Source: Priapulus caudatus (taxonomy: Eukaryota > Priapulida > Priapulimorpha > Priapulimorphida > Priapulidae). Taken from it: DNA of 46,913 nucleotides. Below the pieces are notes generated by a model. The model made no database searches. It was given only the letters and a program-made list of their open reading frames with translations, and had not been told where the DNA came from. The number at the start of each line of letters is the position of its first letter. The stretch's first letter is position 1. Location: NCBI RefSeq assembly GCF_000485595.1, contig NW_014578320.1, forward strand, positions 75,206 through 122,118, given 5' to 3'. Made by a program: the position numbers and the translations under genes. This document shows, piece after piece, positions 42,030 through 46,913 of this stretch.

Positions 42030-42540
42030 AAATTATACCAGTGTTCATTCTACTAGTAGTAAAGTTCATCGTACTTGTTACTTATCAAATACGTTTTGTA
42101 AGGAGGGTTTTATAGAGCGGTAAATTAATTTGACCTGACTTTCAGAGCCTGATCAATGTATATTACGAATTATTCTACAAGAATTCAGACCCCTGTATTC
42201 CCATTGGCAGCCGCGTGGGTGATTGGCTGCGAGCTTCGTAGACGTGTCGATATGTGAGCAAAATATGCGCCGGCGCACATCTATGCCTTCTTGTAGTTGA
42301 TTTTTAAGCCAAATATACTCTTCATAACGGAATTTTGCCGGGCGTAAATTGCAAGTCGTTTGAATACTTCGTCTTGCGGTAAGTAAGTGAGTAGAGCTTT
42401 CAGCTGCAGCCCACGCGTACATCACGCATGTATGACATCATAGAAATCGTGTAGTAATAGTCCTTTCCTGTCTTACGTAAATCGAGATTATAATACTTGA
42501 TACTATTATCTATGATAGTAAATTAGTATTATAATTACTA
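42030..42540. other. No supported gene
   Basis: Mixed AT-rich DNA. A 90-codon minus frame (42153-42425) has normal composition but no recognised domain. Confidence 0.4.
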
Positions 42541-42564
42541 TGCTATAAATTTAGTATTGGCTGA

Positions 42565-42870
42565 AGAGGGAGTCTGATGCTCCCCCCGGTACTGCCGGAA
42601 CGTAAGCCCTGGGTACAGTCCGGGTATACCGATAAGTACCTGTACTATCTAAATATGCCGGACCGTACCTACGGCCTACTCCACCTAACGAGTGTAGGGA
42701 AGTCTCGACTACGCTACTCCCAAACGCCTAGACCCAGCTAACGCCCAACGCCTAACCCTAACCATATAAATAGTGACCAGGGTGAACCGTCTTCGGTATA
42801 CCGGACCGTACCCAGGGTACGGTTCCGGTATGACCCTGGGGACATAAGACCCTATGAGGGTCATTAAGTA
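42565..42870. repeat. Inverted-repeat unit T3 with CCTAACCCTAACC
   Basis: Left arm about 42570-42633 (GGAACGTAAGCCCTGGGTAC then AGTCCGGGTATACCG) pairs with right arm about 42791-42865 in reverse (CGGTATACCGGACCGTACCC then AGGGTACGGTTCC). CCTAACCCTAACC lies at 42751-42763 between them. A diverged copy lies inverted at 43985-44255. Confidence 0.75.
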
Positions 42871-42984
42871 TTTACTAATAGTTTCAATTCCATTGAAAAT
42901 TGGCCGCATCCTGGACCCTAGCCCTAGCTATTCACAGCGTGCATTTACTTGGTGCAAATGCCACTTATAGGCACCATTCACGGT

Positions 42985-43252
42985 TATCACGAAGTGATGC
43001 ACATATTTCTGTGTAATCATCAACGCTGATCGCCAGATTCATCGCGTATATCAAGGAATGTCGACTGATGCAAAAAACCACTAACCCTACACCCTAAGTC
43101 ATAAAGTATAACCTCTAAACTCTTAGGTATCCACAAAGTGTGTAGCGGTTAGAGTTAGGGTTAGGGTTTTTGCATCAACCCATATAGCGGAAAGTTCGTG
43201 CATCCAGTTGCATGATACAGCAGAAATCTGGCCATCATTTCGTGATACTTAA
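42985..43252. repeat. Inverted-repeat unit T4 with facing telomere-type ends
   Basis: Arms of about 110 bp: the left runs from TATCACGAAGTGATG through ATTTCTGTGTAATCAT to TGATGCAAAAAACCACTAAC and CCTACACCCTAA (to 43097); the right is the imperfect reverse, 43144-43252, with GTTAGAGTTAGGGTTAGGGT then TTTTGCATCA. The telomere-like tracts are therefore the inner ends of the arms, facing each other around a 46-bp loop. Confidence 0.7.
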
Positions 43253-43800
43253 GGCAACGGGGTTACACGAATTCACCAAATCAGCCCCAAAGCCACCAAA
43301 TCCACCCCAACATCCACCCAATCCACCCCCAAAATCACCAAATCCACCCCAATATCCACCAAATCCACACCCCAAATCCACCAAATCCACTAAACATTTA
43401 CTCGAACTCTACTCAACTGTTACCAAAGATGATAGCAAATCCACTGAAATTCACACGCAAATACCTCTGACACTTCGCCAACAATGTTACGTTGAATGTC
43501 AGAGATGGTATCTAGGGTTAGGGTAGGGTTAGGTTAGGGTTAACTGAATTACAGTGAATTCAGTGAATTTCAGTGATTGGCGCATCATTTTGGTAAATAT
43601 GAATTAAGCGGTTCGAGTAAAATTTCAGTGATTTGGGGGTTGATTGGCTGATTTGGGGGTGGGATTTGGTGATTTGGGCGGTGGATTTGGTGCGATTTGG
43701 GGGTGGATTTGGGTGATTTGGGCGTGTTTGTGATTTTGTGGATTTGTTTGCGTTGGATTTGAGGTAGATCGGTGTAACCCAGGCCAAAGGTGCCTAAGTG
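43245..43800. repeat. Inverted-repeat unit T5: minisatellite arms, TTAGGG centre
   Basis: The left arm (43247-43460) contains CCACCAAATCCACCC-type tandem repeats of about 16-18 bp; the right arm (43545-43800) is its reverse, with GGATTTGGTGATTTGGG. Paired edges: ACTTAAGGCAACGGGGTTAC and GTGTAACCCAGGCCAAAGGT. The TAGGGTTAGGGTAGGGTTAG tract at 43513-43541 lies almost exactly at the midpoint (about 43522). Asn/Pro-rich and Lys/Ser-rich frames over it are minisatellite translations. Confidence 0.78.
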
Positions 43801-43984
43801 ATTGGCGCCCAAATTTATTTATAAGTAGCCTACAAAGTTGCTTTCAAGTGGGCGGTAAGGCTCATTTATACTATATACACGTCGAATAAAGTTCAAGTGC
43901 CTGAAAGTCACAGTGAGACAGTAGTCAGTACCCATGTAAATGTATGCAGCGTAGAGTAAGATCACGAGTTGATACTGATGCTCA

Positions 43985-44255
43985 TTAAAGGGTCTATGTC
44001 CCGCCAGGGATAACTCGCGGAGACGTTACCCTGGTACATAACGGTATACCGGAACGTACCCTGGTCACTATTGATATGGTTAGGGTTCAGGGATTAGGGT
44101 ACCGGATTAGGTTAATGTAGGCGTTAGGGAGTAGGCGTCAGGCGACTCCCTAGACATCGTTAAGTGAGTAGGCGTGCGTACGTCCGGGGCATGTTTCAGA
44201 TAGTACCGGGTACGGTTCCGGGCAGTACCATCGGGGGACATAGACCCCTCAGGCG
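43985..44255. repeat. Inverted second copy of unit T3
   Basis: Reverse of 42565-42870 with moderate divergence: GGTATACCGGAACGTACCCT continuing GGTCACTATTGATATGGTTA against the T3 sequence ACCATATAAATAGTGACCAGG. The telomere-like part is TGGTTAGGGTTCAGGGATTA through GGATTAGG at 44077-44111. The T3 pair brackets T4 and T5. Confidence 0.75.
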
Positions 44256-44297
44256 ATACTGATAGGCTAGCCACAGGCACAGCGCACTTGGGACGTC

Positions 44298-44415
44298 TCT
44301 CAATAAAAACAAACAATGGGTAAATAACACGAAATGTACTACCACACAAGTCTAATGTTTCTCTACTCCTCTTTCGGCTATCTATTCGCCCGATAAATTT
44401 CCTGTAAATGCGGTT
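44298..44415 (+). repeat. Diverged copy of the block A 3' part
   Basis: CAATAAAAACAAACAATGGG through ACGAAATGTACTACCAC, TAATGTTTCTCTACTC and GATAAATTTCCTGTAAATGC follows the order of 3548-3665 with substitutions rather than indels, roughly 75% alike. This is an older copy than those in the first 14 kb. Confidence 0.65.
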
Positions 44416-44518
44416 CAGAAGATGCCTCCTCTGGCGCAACACAAAAGTACGCACAAGTACACACACACAGCGCCGCTGTGGCAGCAAACAACAAGAATAA
44501 AAAGAGCGATGTGCTATG

Positions 44519-44681
44519 ATGTCTGCATCTCGGGCACGGTCTTCGCATTCCCTACAATGCCCGGCAAGTTTCCTAACCCTACAACCCTAACCCTTGATTT
44601 ACCTTGAGATAGACGCTGAAAATTAAAAAGCTGCCGGGCCATTTAGGAAATCGAAGACCCGTGCCCGGCAGTCGTCAGATA
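44519..44681. repeat. Inverted-repeat unit T6 with CCTAACCCTACAACCCTAACCC
   Basis: Left arm CGGGCACGGTCTTCGCATTC then CCTACAATGCCCGGCA (44530-44565) pairs with right arm TGCCGGGCCATTTAGGAAAT then CGAAGACCCGTGCCCGGCA (44632-44670). The tract CCTAACCCTACAACCCTAAC lies at 44572-44591, close to the midpoint. Confidence 0.78.
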
Positions 44682-44689
44682 TATGATCG

Positions 44690-45935
44690 GGCTATGCGGG
44701 CATTATAGCGCACTCTGATAAAAGAGGGGCAGGTAGGAAAGCAATGATTCGCAAATCGGCATCGACCGCTCGCTTGATTTCACACCGATTAGCAGCAACA
44801 AGTACTACAACCAATCCTACTCCATCTTTGTTTATATTTGAAGCAGTGGTTCTATCATCCCACCTAAATAGGCAACAGACAGCATATGTGAAGTTCTGTG
44901 TTATTATTTTTTTATATACCATTCTTTTCTACACTTCTTCTTTTCCTACTTGTCTCTTCTATTTTTAATTTCACCTTTGTCCAATCCACCTCCGAAGTAG
45001 ACATAATGGTCATTAAGCGTAAATAGAGCGCAGTCTCACAGACTTCCTCTCACTCGTGGAAAATATGCAGAGCAGCCGTAGTTCGAACTATAGTTAGATA
45101 TAGTTTTTAGAGGGCCTATAAATCGGATAATAACATAATAATCGGACAATATTTAATGGAGGTAACGGCGAGGTGTTAAAAGATTAAAATGTCACTGATT
45201 TCCAGTGTATCAAATTGTGAATAAACTTGTATAAAAATATTAGAATTACTACTAGTGGCATTGTTCTTTCAAACTTTAATCAATTGTTCCATGCAATGGT
45301 GCAGAAAACTGCTATTGCTAAAACCCGCCAATGGTATGATGGATTATCTCAGAATGTATTAGAGCAAATAATAGAATTTAAAATTTGTTAAAGTCTAGAA
45401 ATGTCTGAGGTAAAACTTGCTTAAACAATGTCCATTGATTTATTCATGGTAAGCCTTGGTTACAAATTTTTTCTGTATTTTGAAAGTGATGTTAAAACTG
45501 GTAATCTAATATTGTAACCTAATTGCTGCTTACTGGTATGTGCGATTTTTATTGGGCATTTGTCATGATTGTTAATATATTTCTGTAAAATTTCAGATGT
45601 AGTAATTACTGACACAGTGGTGAGCGATGTCAAAGGGCCGTTTTCCTAACGAGCAAGCAGGGTTCATAATACCAGGCTATGGCTGGGAAAACCCACAGCA
45701 GCAAGTATGAATAGTGGATCCTTCGAGGGCCGCTGGCGAACGGACCAAAGGGAATTGTCAAACATTCGACCTATTCCTCAGACACGGAAGGCTAAGTAAA
45801 TGTGAAATATATAAGTATGCACCCTGTCATACTTTCTTTGTATGCATGCATTGTAAGCTATATAGCTATGCACATTATTAATTATGGTAGGCAAAATCAA
45901 GCAGTAATGGTATGATATGGGATAATGCCTAAATA
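44690..45935. other. No supported gene
   Basis: AT-rich DNA. A 74-codon plus frame (44744-44968) ends in a hydrophobic stretch (FCVIIFLYTILFYTSSF) but is AT-composition driven. Nothing else is recognisable. Confidence 0.5.
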
Positions 45936-46000
45936 CAGTCCGACCCTCCTTAACCGGCGCCATCCCGATTATCCGAAAATACTCTATTAACCGGCCGCTA
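45936..46000 (+). mobile_element. Probable pogo/Tigger-like terminal inverted repeat
   Basis: CAGTCCGACCCTCCTTAACC followed by GGCGCCATCCCGATTATCCG is preceded by TA, the target dinucleotide of Tc1/mariner elements. The CAGT..ACC(T/C)TC.TTAA.CGG pattern with ATTATCCG is typical of pogo/Tigger ends. The opposite terminus was not found before the right edge, so the element is truncated or extends beyond it. Confidence 0.5.
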
Positions 46001-46880
46001 TCTCGCGTGATTGTTCATTGCTGTTTTTCATTCATTTCCCACCTAAAAATCTGGGGCTAAATACTTCACTCAAGCAACCTCGCGAGAGTGTACATCATTG
46101 AATATATCGTAAGATCGAGCACACTATCACATACACCGAAAACAAACACACTTAACCGATCACGGCCTAAAAAAAATTATGTGGTTTCCGAAGAACCGAC
46201 CGCTACCTAATGCAACAGGGGCGCGAACACCATTTGTTTTCCAATTTTCAAAAAAAAAAAATCACAAATTTATGCAAAAACAAATAAAAATCTGCATATG
46301 TCAATAATGTATGATAATTAGTCAATATGTGATATTATGTCAATAAAACAAAACAAAAAACAAGCAAACCATTTTTCAGTTTAAGTACGATGCATGTTAT
46401 ATCGCCGTATTTGACCCAAACAATCACAACCCAGGTTGTCTAACGCCAGGCTTCGAACGCGTCGATCATATATCGGCCGAGTATTGATTGATTGTCCTAG
46501 GTTCACTGCAGCGTACAGGTGAAACTCGATTTATGGCAAGGCGGGCCAGACCACTGACATTCCTGTAATACAATGTCATAGGAACAACGTTTGTCCCAGT
46601 ATATACTAGCTGTAGCTAAAACGTTAAAAAAAAATAAATCCGCTACCTACCCTAACTAATTTTTCAAGACGGCGTTTTACTCGCCGACACATCATTCTAT
46701 TTATTAGGCCTAAGAGCGAAACGCCATGTACATCGTAGGCATGTATAAATATTACGGCCATAACTTAATAATGAATATTTCAGCGAAATATAGTAGACTC
46801 ACTTGTTTGATTCTGATAAAAACTACCAAGGATAAAAAGATATTATATCAATTGTATACTATATCGAATGAACAAAAATG
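46001..46880. other. AT-rich DNA, no supported gene
   Basis: Interior or flank of the possible pogo-like element, then AT-rich sequence with a poly-A at 46249-46261. No transposase frame is visible. A TG-rich run begins at about 46876 and reaches the edge. Confidence 0.5.
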
Positions 46881-46913
46881 TGTGTGTGTTGCGTGGCGTG
46901 CGTGCTGTGTTGT

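Noticed and set aside
43212-43526. Pro/Asn/Lys-rich 104-codon frame
   Set aside because: Translation of the minisatellite arm of unit T5; the reverse frames in the opposite arm are equally open.

Overview
This window is repeat-rich, gene-poor nuclear DNA from an animal, most likely an invertebrate; I cannot name a species. Support for this comes from long dinucleotide microsatellites, a Copia-type LTR retrotransposon, a decayed LINE reverse transcriptase, a pogo/Tigger-like inverted-repeat end, short TTAGGG/TTAGG tracts, and several short coding stretches bounded by GT/AG splice-like signals. There are no operons, no tRNA or rRNA gene I can support, and no CRISPR array. A 25-N gap at 13192-13216 marks a scaffold join, and nearly all tandem arrays carry many one-base indels, so parts of the consensus are probably poorly polished.

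Layout. 1-1531: microsatellite, one likely exon (484 onward) and copy 1 of a dispersed repeat (R1). 1532-2992: a 53-bp satellite. 3003-6830: two direct copies of a ~0.75-kb repeat (block A), the first ending in a foldback, plus a likely minus-strand exon (4328-4431) and a small inverted-repeat element. 6838-11945 and 16960-22315: two arms (~5.1 and 5.35 kb) of a large inverted repeat. Each arm carries, in mirror order, AT/CA tracts, an LTR-like module, a long TG/CA tract, a 15-bp array, one exon and a 44-bp array. The ~5-kb spacer holds a CT-rich tract, a likely short-chain dehydrogenase exon, the N gap, an inverted copy of 3810-4530, and the first copy of a 1.1-kb duplication (block B). Block B recurs directly after the right arm (22310-23490), where a 22-bp satellite has expanded to 3.4 kb.

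27312-34590: a 5'-truncated Copia element with its 3' LTR, then a nest of R1, D and F repeats around a LINE fragment. 34.7-36.4 kb: CpG-rich tandem repeats and a ~0.9-kb polypurine tract. 36.4-42.5 kb: mostly featureless AT-rich DNA. 42.5-44.7 kb: five consecutive inverted-repeat units, each carrying a short telomere-like tract. Two more such units lie at 15.8 kb and 34.1 kb.

The most unusual signals are (i) the recurrent architecture of a telomere-type tract held inside inverted arms of unrelated sequence, seen seven times, and (ii) the 44-bp array at 9.98-10.96 kb, which looks like an exon end plus its 5' splice site amplified in tandem. Little here forms a pathway: the recognisable proteins are mobile-element enzymes plus isolated exons of unidentified host genes.
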